Of a stretch of DNA of 64,000 bases, positions 8,513 to 17,537 are shown one piece after another; the stretch's first letter is position 1, and every line of letters begins with the position of its first letter. The notes under the pieces are model-generated. The model had not been told where the DNA came from. It saw only the letters and a list, made by a program, of their open reading frames with translations, and searched no databases. A program made the position numbers and the translations under genes. The DNA is from Gloeocapsopsis dulcis (GTDB lineage: Bacteria; Cyanobacteriota; Cyanobacteriia; Cyanobacteriales; Chroococcidiopsidaceae), in NCBI RefSeq assembly GCF_032163395.1, contig NZ_CP119968.1, positions 853,501 through 917,500 on the forward strand, given 5' to 3'.

Positions 8513-9763
8513 TTATTCCTGCAATGTAGTTTTAGAAACAATTCGAGTTTTCTTGCGATCTCCTTCCGAGAGTTGTTCTCCCGCTTGTAGCCGAGTTGCA
8601 GAGGTTTGTAATACCGTAGCCGCACCTTTGTCGCCCATTTGCAAGGCTGTTTTTGCTGCGGTTTGTAGCATTGTTGCAGCACCTGCGCGATCGCCTTGTT
8701 GTAGTTTTGTTTCTGCTAGTTGCGTTTGGCGATACTTTGCTAACGCCAAGATGTGGGTTTGCACTTGCGAATTAATCGCGGGTTGATAAGCGCGAGTCAC
8801 GTTAGTCATGACAGGAATTGTTTCTGAGAGTAATCCTGTGCGATTCATTGCAGGATCGTCATAGCGGACTTGCAATTGTGCGATCGCTTGTCTACCTTCG
8901 GGTAATCCAATATACAAGTTTGCCAAGACAACACGCTGTACTTTCATCAAGTCTCCTAAACGAACCGCAAAGCGTCCATCGGCTTCTTGTTGTATTGGTA
9001 ACTCAATCGTATCTGGTGCAACTTGGGCGATCGGTTTGAGTTCAGCAAGGCGCACTTTTGGCATCAGCGAGAATAGCAAATAAGCATTCGTTAATCCCAC
9101 CGTTGAAATCCGGTTAAATAAACGACCAAACTCATCAACAGCTTGTTCAGGTTGCTCAATATACGATAAAGTGCCACCCCCTACATCTGCAATTTGCTCT
9201 AAAATATCCTGATTCCAGTGATCTCCAAAACCCAAAGTATTGAGTGTTAAATTATAACTTGCAGCAAGTTCTGCAAATTTGAGACAGCGTTGATTATCAC
9301 CGTGTTCATTTTCACCATCAGTTAGTAAAAACGCTTGGGAAATTGACTCTTTTTTACCCTTGGCAAGTTCTTCAATACCTAATCGCATTCCATCATCAAT
9401 TGCAGTACCACCAGCTGCTGAGAGGCGCTTGATTTGCCGTTTGATACTTTCAGGATCGTCAACAATTTGACTCGGAACTAAGACTTTGGCACGGTGATCG
9501 AAGACGACAACACTTAAGCGATCTACTCCAGGCGTAAGGCGATCGACAAGTTCATTCGCTGCTTGTTTTACGGTTTCGAGGGGATGTCCTTTCATCGAAC
9601 CACTGTGGTCGAGAATCAGACAGAGATTTAGTGGTACGCTGCGATCAAATTCAACTTCAGTTTGCGTATCCGCAGCAATCGAAATTGCTAACTGACGCTG
9701 AGTGTTGGATTGAGTCGCATCTATATTGGCATCGTTTAGTGCAGGTTGGATAAAGACCTTCAT
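8513..9763 (-). CDS. VWA domain-containing protein
   Basis: A 416-residue protein with a von Willebrand factor A domain at about 40-225. The MIDAS motif is intact: DHSGSMKG (DxSxS), the Thr in GGTAIDDG, and the LTDGE aspartate. The region after the VWA domain is a beta-rich segment, then an Ala/Gln-rich helical tail with QLAETKLQQGDRAGAATML-type repeats. No signal peptide is visible, so it is likely cytosolic and mediates metal-dependent protein binding. The partner is unknown and no MoxR-type ATPase is adjacent. It converges with the radical SAM gene, leaving 15 bp between stops. Confidence 0.88.
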   Translation of the reverse strand: MKVFIQPALNDANIDATQSNTQRQLAISIAADTQTEVEFDRSVPLNLCLILDHSGSMKGHPLETVKQAANELVDRLTPGVDRLSVVVFDHRAKVLVPSQIVDDPESIKRQIKRLSAAGGTAIDDGMRLGIEELAKGKKESISQAFLLTDGENEHGDNQRCLKFAELAASYNLTLNTLGFGDHWNQDILEQIADVGGGTLSYIEQPEQAVDEFGRLFNRISTVGLTNAYLLFSLMPKVRLAELKPIAQVAPDTIELPIQQEADGRFAVRLGDLMKVQRVVLANLYIGLPEGRQAIAQLQVRYDDPAMNRTGLLSETIPVMTNVTRAYQPAINSQVQTHILALAKYRQTQLAETKLQQGDRAGAATMLQTAAKTALQMGDKGAATVLQTSATRLQAGEQLSEGDRKKTRIVSKTTLQE

Positions 9764-9981
9764 AACCTTAGATTCCTAGCAAAGCGAGAAGAAATTGTTT
9801 ATAAAAAGTTTTTGTAAAAGGCGATCGCATAACAGTTGTAACTAATACTCAGAATATCCTACGCTTGGAATTGTCAGTAGGCTTAAGTATACTGATAGCG
9901 AGTAAACCGTACTCCTGCTTCGTTTCAGCACGCGCTAGGATGTACTAAAGATAAAAGCTATATTTAGGCAATTCATTGTCT

Positions 9982-10641
9982 ATGGAATCACCCATCAAAG
10001 CTGTTCAAGCGCCCTACTATGGCGATGACTTCTACCGCACACCGCCACCAGACTTACAATCCCTAATACTTAAGGAACGGATTGTTTACTTAGGGATGCC
10101 GTTGGTACCTGCGGTAACGGAACTACTCATTGCCGAATTACTATACTTACAGTCAGAAGATCCAGAAAAACCAATTCGAGTGTACATTAACTCAACAGGT
10201 ACTTCGGGTTATAGCGGCGAACTTGTCGGTTTTGAAACCGAAGCTTTTGCAATCTATGACACCATGAAGTACATCAAGCCCCCTATCCATACAATCTGTA
10301 TTGGGATGGCAATGGGAATGTCGGCAATGTTACTCAGTGCTGGAACAAAAGGCTGTCGTGCTAGCTTACCCCACGCGACGATTGTCCTGCATCAACCAAA
10401 GAGCTATGCTCAAGGTCAAGCTACCGATATTCAAATTCGCGCGAGAGAAGTGCTAGCTAATAAAGTTGCACTGCTTGATATTTTATCAAGTACCACTGGT
10501 CAACCCCGCGAAAAAATTGAAAAGGACATGGATCGGTTATTCTACATCTCTCCGCAGCAAGCTGTAGAGTACGGCTTAATTGATCGCGTGTTGACAAAAG
10601 AAGATCTCGCGAGTCCTCAACTACCAGCAGGAGTTATTTAG
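9982..10641 (+). CDS. clpR: ClpR, catalytically inactive ClpP paralogue
   Basis: ClpP-family subunit of about 219 residues. The active-site serine context GLAASMGS of ClpP reads GMAMGMSA here, so the nucleophile position is Gly. The His (VLHQPKS) and Asp (KDMDRLF) contexts remain. An extra loop (TGTSGYSGELVGFETEAF) precedes the domain core, as in cyanobacterial ClpR. ClpR forms a mixed heptameric ring with ClpP3 in the essential ClpCP3/R protease. The next gene is an active clpP, supporting this assignment. I prefer ATG 9982 over the TTG two codons upstream. Confidence 0.93.
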   Translation: MESPIKAVQAPYYGDDFYRTPPPDLQSLILKERIVYLGMPLVPAVTELLIAELLYLQSEDPEKPIRVYINSTGTSGYSGELVGFETEAFAIYDTMKYIKPPIHTICIGMAMGMSAMLLSAGTKGCRASLPHATIVLHQPKSYAQGQATDIQIRAREVLANKVALLDILSSTTGQPREKIEKDMDRLFYISPQQAVEYGLIDRVLTKEDLASPQLPAGVI

Positions 10642-10692
10642 CAATTAGTAGCTAGTGGCTAGTTTTGAATTTTGAGGACTCAAAACTCTCTT

Positions 10693-10726
10693 AAACTCAA
10701 AACTCAAAACTCAAAACTCAAAACTC
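10693..10726. repeat. AAACTCA heptamer tandem repeat
   Basis: Nearly five head-to-tail copies of AAACTCA lie between clpR and clpP, with diverged copies just upstream. This is the short tandemly repeated repetitive (STRR) type known from cyanobacterial intergenic regions. Confidence 0.9.
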
Positions 10727-10751
10727 TCTATACTAAACTTGGAGTGTTACT

Positions 10752-11345
10752 ATGCCAATTGGCGTTCCTCAAGTCCCCTATCGGATGCCAGGGGGGGCTT
10801 ATACACAGTGGATTAACATCTACACTCGCCTTTCCCTAGAACGCATTATTTTCCTGGGGAGAGATGTTGATGATGAAATTGCTAACCAAATCATCGCGAT
10901 GATGTTGTATCTGGATTCTGAAGATCCAGGTAAAGATATTTACCTTTACATCAACTCGCCTGGTGGTATGGTGACATCAGGTATGGCGATTTATGACACC
11001 ATGCAGCACATCAAATCAGATGTGGTAACAATTTGTGTTGGTTTAGCCGCTTCGATGGGTTCTTTCTTGCTAACAGCCGGAACCAAAGGTAAGCGCCTCG
11101 CATTACCCCACTCACGAATTATGATTCACCAACCTTCTGGTGGAACTCGCGGACAAGCAACTGATATCGAAATTGAAGCAAGGGAAATTTTACGAATTCG
11201 TCACCAGTTAAACCAGATTTATGCTGATAATACTGGTCAACCAATCGAGAAAATAGAAAAAGACATGGATCGTGACTTTTTCATGTCGGCTGAAGAAGCA
11301 AAACAGTACGGTTTGATTGACCAAGTAATCGAAGAACGACCGTAG
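10752..11345 (+). CDS. clpP: ATP-dependent Clp protease proteolytic subunit
   Basis: A 197-residue serine peptidase subunit with a complete triad: Ser in AASMGSFLL (about residue 101), His in IMIHQPSGG and Asp in [10 protein letters not shown]. It lies 110 bp downstream of clpR, the arrangement of clpP3 in cyanobacteria, so it probably supplies the active subunits of the ClpP3/R core that works with ClpC. The ATG at 10752 is preceded by GGAG at 7-nt spacing. The heptamer repeat between the two genes does not break the likely operon. Confidence 0.96.
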   Translation: MPIGVPQVPYRMPGGAYTQWINIYTRLSLERIIFLGRDVDDEIANQIIAMMLYLDSEDPGKDIYLYINSPGGMVTSGMAIYDTMQHIKSDVVTICVGLAASMGSFLLTAGTKGKRLALPHSRIMIHQPSGGTRGQATDIEIEAREILRIRHQLNQIYADNTGQPIEKIEKDMDRDFFMSAEEAKQYGLIDQVIEERP

Positions 11346-11350
11346 AAGTT

Positions 11351-11375
11351 AGCCATTAGCAATTAGCTAATGGCT
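11351..11375 (+). repeat. perfect hairpin between clpP and the J-domain gene
   Basis: Ten-base perfect arms AGCCATTAGC and GCTAATGGCT surround AATTA. No strong T-run follows, so it may be an intercistronic hairpin or the remnant of the TTAGC-rich intergenic repeat seen elsewhere in the window. Confidence 0.6.
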
Positions 11376-11386
11376 GATTATTAATA

Positions 11387-11986
11387 ATGATGAATATTAC
11401 AGCTTATTATCAAGTATTAGGATTAAAAACGGAAGCATCGCTTGAGGAAATTAAAGCAGCTTACCGTAAGTTAGTACAGCAGTATCACCCTGACATTAAT
11501 CCTGGAGATCAGCAAGCCAGGGAAAAATTTATTGCGATTACAGAGGCTTACAGAAAACTACTGGATTCAGTGCAATCAACACCAGCGCCACAACAAAACA
11601 AAACTGAACAACCATCAGTAAAAAAGCCACCCGCAGCAAAAGTTACTCGCAAAAACATCTCAACTTATATACCACCGCTATCCGCATTTGAATTTCAAGT
11701 GAAATGGAATTCTTACCGAGAATTGCAGAAGTTGTGGAAAAATCAAAGATTTACACAAGCGATCGCCCTTGCAGAAACACTATCCCAAAAATTACCACAA
11801 GATCCTGAAGTCAGATCGTGGCAAGCAAGTAGCTATCAACGCTGGGGACGACAACTAATCGGCGATCGCCAACTGGAAACCGCCAGAATTTATCTCAAAA
11901 AAGCCTTAAAAACTGATCCGCATAACCGTTCTTTATGGTCTGAAGTCGAACGCGATTTTCGCCGGATGGAGAGAATTTTTAGATAA
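11387..11986 (+). CDS. J-domain (DnaJ-like) protein
   Basis: The N-terminal J domain (about 4-66) carries the diagnostic HPD in YHPDINPG, which stimulates Hsp70 ATPase. A Pro/Lys/Gln-rich linker follows (about 67-100). The C-terminal ~90 residues are helical, with a TPR-like pattern ([25 protein letters not shown]). There is no Gly/Phe-rich region or zinc finger, so it is a class III J protein that probably brings DnaK to a specific client. It follows clpP by 40 bp and precedes the MoaD-like gene by 4 bp, suggesting co-transcription. Confidence 0.88.
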   Translation: MMNITAYYQVLGLKTEASLEEIKAAYRKLVQQYHPDINPGDQQAREKFIAITEAYRKLLDSVQSTPAPQQNKTEQPSVKKPPAAKVTRKNISTYIPPLSAFEFQVKWNSYRELQKLWKNQRFTQAIALAETLSQKLPQDPEVRSWQASSYQRWGRQLIGDRQLETARIYLKKALKTDPHNRSLWSEVERDFRRMERIFR

Positions 11987-11990
11987 AAGT

Positions 11991-12248
11991 ATGATGGATG
12001 TTATCACGATCACAATTAAATTATTTGCTGCATATCAAGAAGCTTATGGCACGTCAGAATTGACATTAACATTTCCCCAAGGAACGTCAGTGGTTGAAGT
12101 GCGCGATCGCCTCATTCAAGAACACCCAGAACTAAGCCAATGGCGCGATATCACTCGATTTGGGATCAATTTTCAATTTGTCGAACCAGAAACTCCTCTC
12201 AATGATGGTGATGAGGTAGTATTAATTCCGCCAGTAAGTGGTGGTTAA
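11991..12248 (+). CDS. moaD: MoaD/ThiS family sulfur carrier protein
   Basis: An 85-residue ubiquitin-fold protein ending in the Gly-Gly tail (VPPVSGG... form VSGG), where sulfur is carried as a thiocarboxylate. The pattern VRDRLIQEHPEL and GDEVVLIPP is typical of MoaD, the small subunit of molybdopterin synthase. No other molybdopterin genes are adjacent, so a ThiS-like or other sulfur-carrier role remains possible. Two in-phase ATGs open the frame. A hairpin with one mismatch spans the stop codon (AGTGGTGGTTA/TAACTACCACT). Confidence 0.85.
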   Translation: MMDVITITIKLFAAYQEAYGTSELTLTFPQGTSVVEVRDRLIQEHPELSQWRDITRFGINFQFVEPETPLNDGDEVVLIPPVSGG

Positions 12249-12437
12249 TGAATCTAACTACCACTTACGCAGCGAGTCAGTAATAATCGTTAAACAGTAA
12301 AGTTAATATTTTTATTGTAGAATGTAGCAAAATTTATAGAAAGCGTTATCTTCTACGAGCTAGGTTTTAATCTGCTATTCAGAGACTTGTTGAGTGCAAT
12401 TTCAAACAAGTTGTAATTAATTATACATCGATTCTAA

Positions 12438-13449
12438 TTACCCCTTCTTGATCGTAAAATAATCGCGAACTTCCCCACAATCATCAACAAAAGTGACATC
12501 AAGCCGTTTTCCCTGTACATCTAGCACCAAAGATCCAGGAATACTCAACGATGTGTGCATCACTGGGTGTGGTGAAACCTCGTCAGCCCGCGCCGAAGTT
12601 CCAGCAACAATATACACTGTACCAGCATGAGCCGCACCAAGAGGCTTTTGATATGCTTCTGAGGCATCTTCTCGACCACTACCTCGATCCCGCATCATTT
12701 GCGGAGTAAAGGTGTCTGATGTGCCATAATGCCCGTCAATTAAGTACGAGCGTTCGTAAGAGTGACTGTGACCTGATAGTACTAAATCTACACCTGCTGC
12801 TTCCAAAATAGGCAAGGCACGTTCGCGCATTTCAATCAGTTCAATTTCCGTATCCGAATCGTGCGATCCCTTTGTATATGGGGGATGGTGCCAAAATGCG
12901 ATTTGCCAGTCTTGATCAGATACTGCTGCATCTTCAGCCGCCCAGGTTAACATTGCCCCTGTAGACGTGCGATCGCTGCCGTAAGAATCGAGACAGATAA
13001 AGTGAATATTACCGTAGTCAAACGAATAATACGCCGCTGTTCCAGACGGGACACCGCCCGCCTCACCCTGGGTAGGAGGATTAAATAACTCGTAATACGG
13101 TCCACTTTGCCACTCTGAACTCGCACTTCCGGCATCGTGATTACCAATCGCCGTCCACAGCACGCTGTTACGTAAATGCGGATACATCTCAAAAACACCC
13201 TGCTGATACTCATCCCAAGTACCAGTGTCATAAGCGTTATCTCCTAACATCAGCCACAAATCAGTATGGCGCGTGCCAGTAAACTTGAGATATCCATCGC
13301 GTACCTGTGCAGCGATATCATTACCGCGTCCTGAATCACCAACAACCCAAATCCGAGTTGGCTTCGGTTGTTTTGGTGCAGTGACAAAAAAATTATCTTC
13401 GCTGCTTTGAGTGACTTCTGCTGAACTTGCGATCGCGTAGTAGTATTTT
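12438..13449 (-). pseudogene. 5'-truncated purple acid phosphatase-like metallophosphoesterase
   Basis: The open frame runs from the IS1 edge to 12438 without an ATG. It encodes the whole metallophosphoesterase core: GDSGRG, GDNAYDTG, GNHD, HHPPY and GHSHSYER supply the expected metal ligands. A family member would also have a signal peptide and an N-terminal fibronectin-III-like domain; these and the start codon are missing. The only initiator is a TTG at 13259, which would start inside the core after the GDSG ligand motif, so I call the gene broken. The frame continues in phase after the transposase stop codon in the IS end. Loss of the 5' part fits IS1-associated deletion. Confidence 0.8.
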
Positions 13450-14223
13450 GGGTAGTGCTAAACAAGTAATGATGCATTGTAGTAATGCACAAAATACCAA
13501 ATAGCCCCAATATGATTCTCCAATGACCTAGAAAAGGACAAGGTTTTTCGCACCAATCGAGACACCCGTTGCCTGAGCGTGTTGTTGAAGCGCTCAACAT
13601 AACTGGTCTTGCCCGTCTCTTTGCCGACTGCACGATGCCGCTTATTCGGTAAAACTGCTGCGTAGGCTGCCCAAAAATCGGTGTAAGCAACTGCACATTG
13701 ACGGTAGACTGGGGGCAAAGAATTCCACAATTGACGAGCTGCCGTTTCGTCTCGTGTACCAATGTAAACGCCAACAATTTCACGCGTGTCTGCATCCAGA
13801 GCTAACCAAACCCATTGTTTGTTGCCTTTGTGGTCTACAAATGACCACAACTCATCACACTGAATCGTTAGCACCCCTTTTTTGGGTGTCACCTGCACTT
13901 GCCGAGGCACCTGAGCATATTTCTGATTAACGTAGCTTTGCAGCCATTGCTCAGACACCTGCGCTACACGAGCAATTCCAGCAAGGGAAATCCGCTCCAA
14001 CAGCAATCGGTCAATCCACTCCCGTGTGTTTTGGTCTATCACCTTCTTTTGGGGATGTTCTACGAATTGCCGACCGCATTCATGACATTTGAACCGTTGT
14101 TTACCGTTGTGAATTCGACCATTTTTGACTGTTTGAGAAGATGCACAAATGGGGCAGGCAGGCATGAGAGAAAAAAATCAGCAAGAGTTCTACTTCTCCA
14201 TCATTACATCTTGAGCACTACCC
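13450..14223 (-). mobile_element. IS1-family insertion sequence
   Basis: A ~770-bp element bounded by imperfect inverted repeats beginning GGTAGTGCT and ending TAATGATG; about 21 of 24 positions match between the ends. It encodes one IS1-type transposase. The 8-9 bp flanks (AGTATTTTG on the left and GTGGACTTA on the right) do not match, so there is no target-site duplication. The left flank is the interior of a metallophosphoesterase gene; the right flank has no matching 5' part. Confidence 0.88.
13458..14165 (-). CDS. IS1 family transposase
   Basis: A 235-residue transposase read as a single frame. The N-terminal zinc ribbon (CPIC, then CHECGRQF) and helix-turn-helix region correspond to InsA. 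The C-terminal catalytic part has D in CDELWSF, D in AYTDFWAAY and E in YVERFNNTLRQR, the DDE-type triad of InsB. Single-frame fused forms are common in cyanobacterial IS1 elements. The stop codon lies inside the terminal inverted repeat. No frameshift or missing catalytic residue is seen, so the element may be active. Confidence 0.92.
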   Translation of the reverse strand: MPACPICASSQTVKNGRIHNGKQRFKCHECGRQFVEHPQKKVIDQNTREWIDRLLLERISLAGIARVAQVSEQWLQSYVNQKYAQVPRQVQVTPKKGVLTIQCDELWSFVDHKGNKQWVWLALDADTREIVGVYIGTRDETAARQLWNSLPPVYRQCAVAYTDFWAAYAAVLPNKRHRAVGKETGKTSYVERFNNTLRQRVSRLVRKTLSFSRSLENHIGAIWYFVHYYNASLLV

Positions 14224-14291
14224 GTGGACTTACTAATGGGTAGCCAGGAAGTTTGCGATTCTAGTGTTTAATCGACTTAAAAGAGGTGATT

Positions 14292-14930
14292 GTGGCTATC
14301 TCGCTTTATTTTTTGCGCCACGGACAAACAGAGTGCAGTCGCAACAATGCCTTTTGTGGTGCTATCGATCCAAGTTTGACACCTGAAGGACTAGAGATGG
14401 CGCAAGCATTTGCAGAGGCTTACTGTCATACTTCTTGGAATGCTGTTTTTTCTAGCCCAATGCAGCGCACGATCGCAACTGCTAAACCTTTATGTGAAGC
14501 GCTAGGAATAGATTTACAACTGCGCGATGGTTTAAAAGAAATCAACTTTGGTAAATGGGAGGGTTTATCAGTTGATACGGTAGCACGAGATTATCACGAC
14601 GATTATATTCGCTGGTCAGCAGATCCGGCGTGGTATCCTCCCACGGATGGTGAATTAGCTGTGGCGATCGCCTCCCGCGCCATGCAAGTTATTGAAGAAA
14701 TTAAAAATTCTTACAAAAGTGGCAATATCCTGATAGTCTCGCACAAAGCAACGATTCGCATCATATTGTGTAGCTTACTCGGAATCGATGTCGGGCGTTT
14801 TCGTTATCGCTTAGGATGCCCTGTTGGTTCTATTAGTATTGTAGAATTTGGAACGCACGGTCCACTACTTCATGCTTTAGCAGACCGTACGCATCTCAAT
14901 GATCGTTTGCGATCTTTAGCTGGAACTTAA
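14292..14930 (+). CDS. histidine phosphatase family protein
   Basis: About 212 residues with the histidine-phosphatase core: LRHGQTEC (catalytic His ~9), SSPMQRTIATA, the acidic EINFGKWEG region and SHKATIRI with the second His. The family includes phosphoglycerate mutase-like, fructose-2,6-bisphosphatase-like and alpha-ribazole phosphatase enzymes; sequence alone does not choose among them. I choose GTG 14292, because AAGAGG lies 5 nt upstream, rather than GTG 14286, which overlaps that site. It lies just right of the IS1 element, which may have brought its current upstream context. Confidence 0.87.
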   Translation: MAISLYFLRHGQTECSRNNAFCGAIDPSLTPEGLEMAQAFAEAYCHTSWNAVFSSPMQRTIATAKPLCEALGIDLQLRDGLKEINFGKWEGLSVDTVARDYHDDYIRWSADPAWYPPTDGELAVAIASRAMQVIEEIKNSYKSGNILIVSHKATIRIILCSLLGIDVGRFRYRLGCPVGSISIVEFGTHGPLLHALADRTHLNDRLRSLAGT

Positions 14931-15039
14931 CTAAAAAGCAAGGGTGTAGGGGCAGGACTAGTGCTATGTAAGAGCTAGTTACAATTAATCTCTACTTACT
15001 AGCTACTAACAACTAACAACTAGTCACTCGCTCCTCCTT

Positions 15040-15492
15040 TTAGTAGTCTATTTCGTGCAAATTATGCTCCTCGTCATTGGCAATATTGAAAAACTCACCT
15101 GTTTGACCATGCACGTTTGTAGAAAATGAGTAGATGTTGCTGTGGTCGTAAGGTAGTTCTATCTTGAGAACATAATGGACATCTCGCAATCCTTTAAACC
15201 AAAATTGACCTTGGTCGTCAGTACGAGTTGTTTGTGGTGGCAGAGAATTAATTGTGACTTTGGCATTTGATACTACGCCATGTCCACCGTGTAGGCGGCG
15301 AGTATCAGCTAATTTGCCATAAAGTAAACTGTCTCCCTGGGGACGCGCCCGAAATGCTAGGGTAGGTTGCAGTGTTAGTAAAGTAAATACTGTTACTGCG
15401 ATGACTATACCCAATACTAACCGCAGTTGTTTGGAACGCAGTAGTTTTTTAAGTTTGAACATAGTTGCAATCCTTGGTTTTCTCAGCGTCAT
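15040..15492 (-). CDS. secreted carboxypeptidase-regulatory-like domain protein
   Basis: A 150-residue protein with a basic N-terminus, a hydrophobic segment (about 25-42, LRLVLGIVIAVTVFTLL) and TLA-F as a plausible cleavage site, so it is exported or membrane-anchored. The rest looks like a small beta-sandwich of the carboxypeptidase regulatory-like type (AKVTINSLPPQT, TRTDDQGQFWFKGL). Its ATG overlaps the alkaline phosphatase stop by 4 bp, indicating translational coupling; an internal ATG at 15462 is an alternative start. The role is unknown, perhaps a periplasmic accessory of the phosphatase. Confidence 0.75.
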   Translation of the reverse strand: MTLRKPRIATMFKLKKLLRSKQLRLVLGIVIAVTVFTLLTLQPTLAFRARPQGDSLLYGKLADTRRLHGGHGVVSNAKVTINSLPPQTTRTDDQGQFWFKGLRDVHYVLKIELPYDHSNIYSFSTNVHGQTGEFFNIANDEEHNLHEIDY

Positions 15493-17537
15493 GATTCAGT
15501 CTCCGTAGCGGTAAATGGTCTACCAGTAGCTAAGTCTTGACGGTTTCTCACGCCAGAAATTACAGCAGCCATGCGTTGGAAGACTTCGATATTATCCATG
15601 ACACCATTGAACAATCCGGCTCCAGGTCCTTGGGCAGCGATCGGAACATCATCTGCTGTATGATTTGCAACAGTAGTTTGGCGTTGTAGGTCATTGGTTA
15701 ACAGTAAACCATTGGGATCGCGCTCAGGGTTAGGCTCAGTACCATCCTCACCAGAGGGAGGTAAATTTACGTCATCGGTGAGAAAGTCAGTACGGAATGT
15801 AGGTCGTGCGGAAATTCCGATCGCTAACTTAGTGCTAGGATTTGCCTCATTAGGATAGCCATCGTTATCGGTATCTTGATAAGTTGTGAAACCTGCGTTT
15901 CCAAATGACTGCATAGCCTCATTCAAATCAATTCTGTTTTCGCGGATTGCTTGTGAGTCTACTGTACCACCGACAGTTTGACCTTGAGCATGATCCGCAG
16001 TCACAAGCATCAATGAATTAGGATTTTCCGCAACAAATTGTCGCGTTACTTCTACAGCTTTATCCAAAGTTAGAACTTCGTAAAGTGTCCGGTCAGGATC
16101 GAGGGGGTGAGCTAGTTTATCAACTTGCGAGGATTCAACTTGCAACATCCAACCTTGGGGCGATTGGGCTTCTAAAGCAGCGATCGCTTTTCTGGTCATT
16201 TCTTCAAGTTTAGGAATCGTAGCAAATTCTGATGGTACGGGAGGAGTCAATTGATTAGCTCCTCTACCGTCAATTGTTGCTCTACCACGCGCAATCAATA
16301 AATCCAAAACCGATGGAATATTTTGTGGACCTAAAGCTGCACTTTCCCGAAAATCTCCTAAAAATAAGCCCAACAGAGGACGATCGTTAGGAGCTTGATT
16401 CATGCTGTTCACGTCGGTGACAATGGTGTAACCTTGTTGTCGAGCAACAGCTATCAGATCTTGATTATCGCGGCGAAATACTGTATCTCTAAACTCAGCT
16501 GCACGATTTTCGTCTGGGACAAAATGACGCGCTCCTGGACCAAGGAGAACATCAACAGGTTGAGATAATTCTTTTAAGCTACGGTATCCGGTTTCTGGTA
16601 CGTACCAACCATCTCTAAAGAAGTCAAAATATTGTTGTGCGATCCACTCAAATTCACCACGCTGAACTTGATTGGCTGCAAAGGATGCAGGTGTGGCGTC
16701 AGTTAAAAACGCTGTCGTTACCATCCCAATACCCCAGTTGTATCTCCGCTTCATGTATTGCGGCAAAGTTTCAATTCGGGGATTGTCAAAGTTGGTTTCT
16801 GGTGTATTGTCAGGAAACGCATTGAGTGCGTTATTGATTGTTTTCGCCCCAGAAACCCAAGCGGCAGCAGTATTGGCAGAATCAGGAATAATACTATCGA
16901 GCGAATGCGTGTTCACTAGGCCAAGGACTGGCATTTTCTCTATCTCAAGATAGCCACCTGGTTGACCATCTCTAACACCGTATTTCATAATCCGCGCCCC
17001 TGTGCGTAACGGTGTTCCCATACCATCGCCAACAAAGAAGATAATTTTGTTTAAATTACCTCGTCGTTGAAATGGTTGAACGCGGTAAGTATTACGTGCG
17101 GAAACTTGGCGTCCGTCGATGTTGAGAGTTGCTACAACTTCGTAACGCCCTGGCTGAGATAAACTCCAGTTTCGGAGCGTTTGCCCAAAAAGGTTTGAGC
17201 CTTCGGGTGGTTGTCCGACTTCGATGGAACCACCAGGTAGTTGCAGCTGTTCGTTGATGCGCTGTCTAAAAGTTCCAGTAAAGTTATTGCCGTTGATTGT
17301 GATCGATTCTAGTGTCGGTGCTGACTGCCCAGGAATTAAGCTTTCTACACGCAAATCAAAGCGTTGCTCAACGAGTAGAGTTGTATTATTGGTAGGCCAG
17401 ATGCGAACGAGTTCTTCGTCTGCGCCTTGTGCTTGGACCGGTAACACAGTAGCTAGCCAAGTAATTGCTATGACGACAAAAAAGCTAACTACTTTCCATC
17501 CCTTCCCCACAAACTGAATTGAGCATAAACTGCTCAT
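15489..17537 (-). CDS. phoA: PhoA-type alkaline phosphatase
   Basis: A 682-residue secreted phosphomonoesterase. The signal peptide ends at about PVQAQG. An Ig-like N-terminal region (about 35-150) precedes the alkaline phosphatase domain. The metal/active-site motifs are VGDGMG, the phosphorylated Ser in PDSANTAAAW, QVESSQVDKLAH, LVTADHAQG and VANHTADDVP. The enzyme scavenges phosphate from organic esters and needs zinc and magnesium. It lies between, and overlaps by 4 bp at both ends, a CDF metal transporter and a small secreted protein. The start has GAGGAG at 7-nt spacing. Phosphate-starvation control is expected for the family; I could not identify a convincing Pho box. Confidence 0.93.
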   Translation of the reverse strand: MSSLCSIQFVGKGWKVVSFFVVIAITWLATVLPVQAQGADEELVRIWPTNNTTLLVEQRFDLRVESLIPGQSAPTLESITINGNNFTGTFRQRINEQLQLPGGSIEVGQPPEGSNLFGQTLRNWSLSQPGRYEVVATLNIDGRQVSARNTYRVQPFQRRGNLNKIIFFVGDGMGTPLRTGARIMKYGVRDGQPGGYLEIEKMPVLGLVNTHSLDSIIPDSANTAAAWVSGAKTINNALNAFPDNTPETNFDNPRIETLPQYMKRRYNWGIGMVTTAFLTDATPASFAANQVQRGEFEWIAQQYFDFFRDGWYVPETGYRSLKELSQPVDVLLGPGARHFVPDENRAAEFRDTVFRRDNQDLIAVARQQGYTIVTDVNSMNQAPNDRPLLGLFLGDFRESAALGPQNIPSVLDLLIARGRATIDGRGANQLTPPVPSEFATIPKLEEMTRKAIAALEAQSPQGWMLQVESSQVDKLAHPLDPDRTLYEVLTLDKAVEVTRQFVAENPNSLMLVTADHAQGQTVGGTVDSQAIRENRIDLNEAMQSFGNAGFTTYQDTDNDGYPNEANPSTKLAIGISARPTFRTDFLTDDVNLPPSGEDGTEPNPERDPNGLLLTNDLQRQTTVANHTADDVPIAAQGPGAGLFNGVMDNIEVFQRMAAVISGVRNRQDLATGRPFTATETES

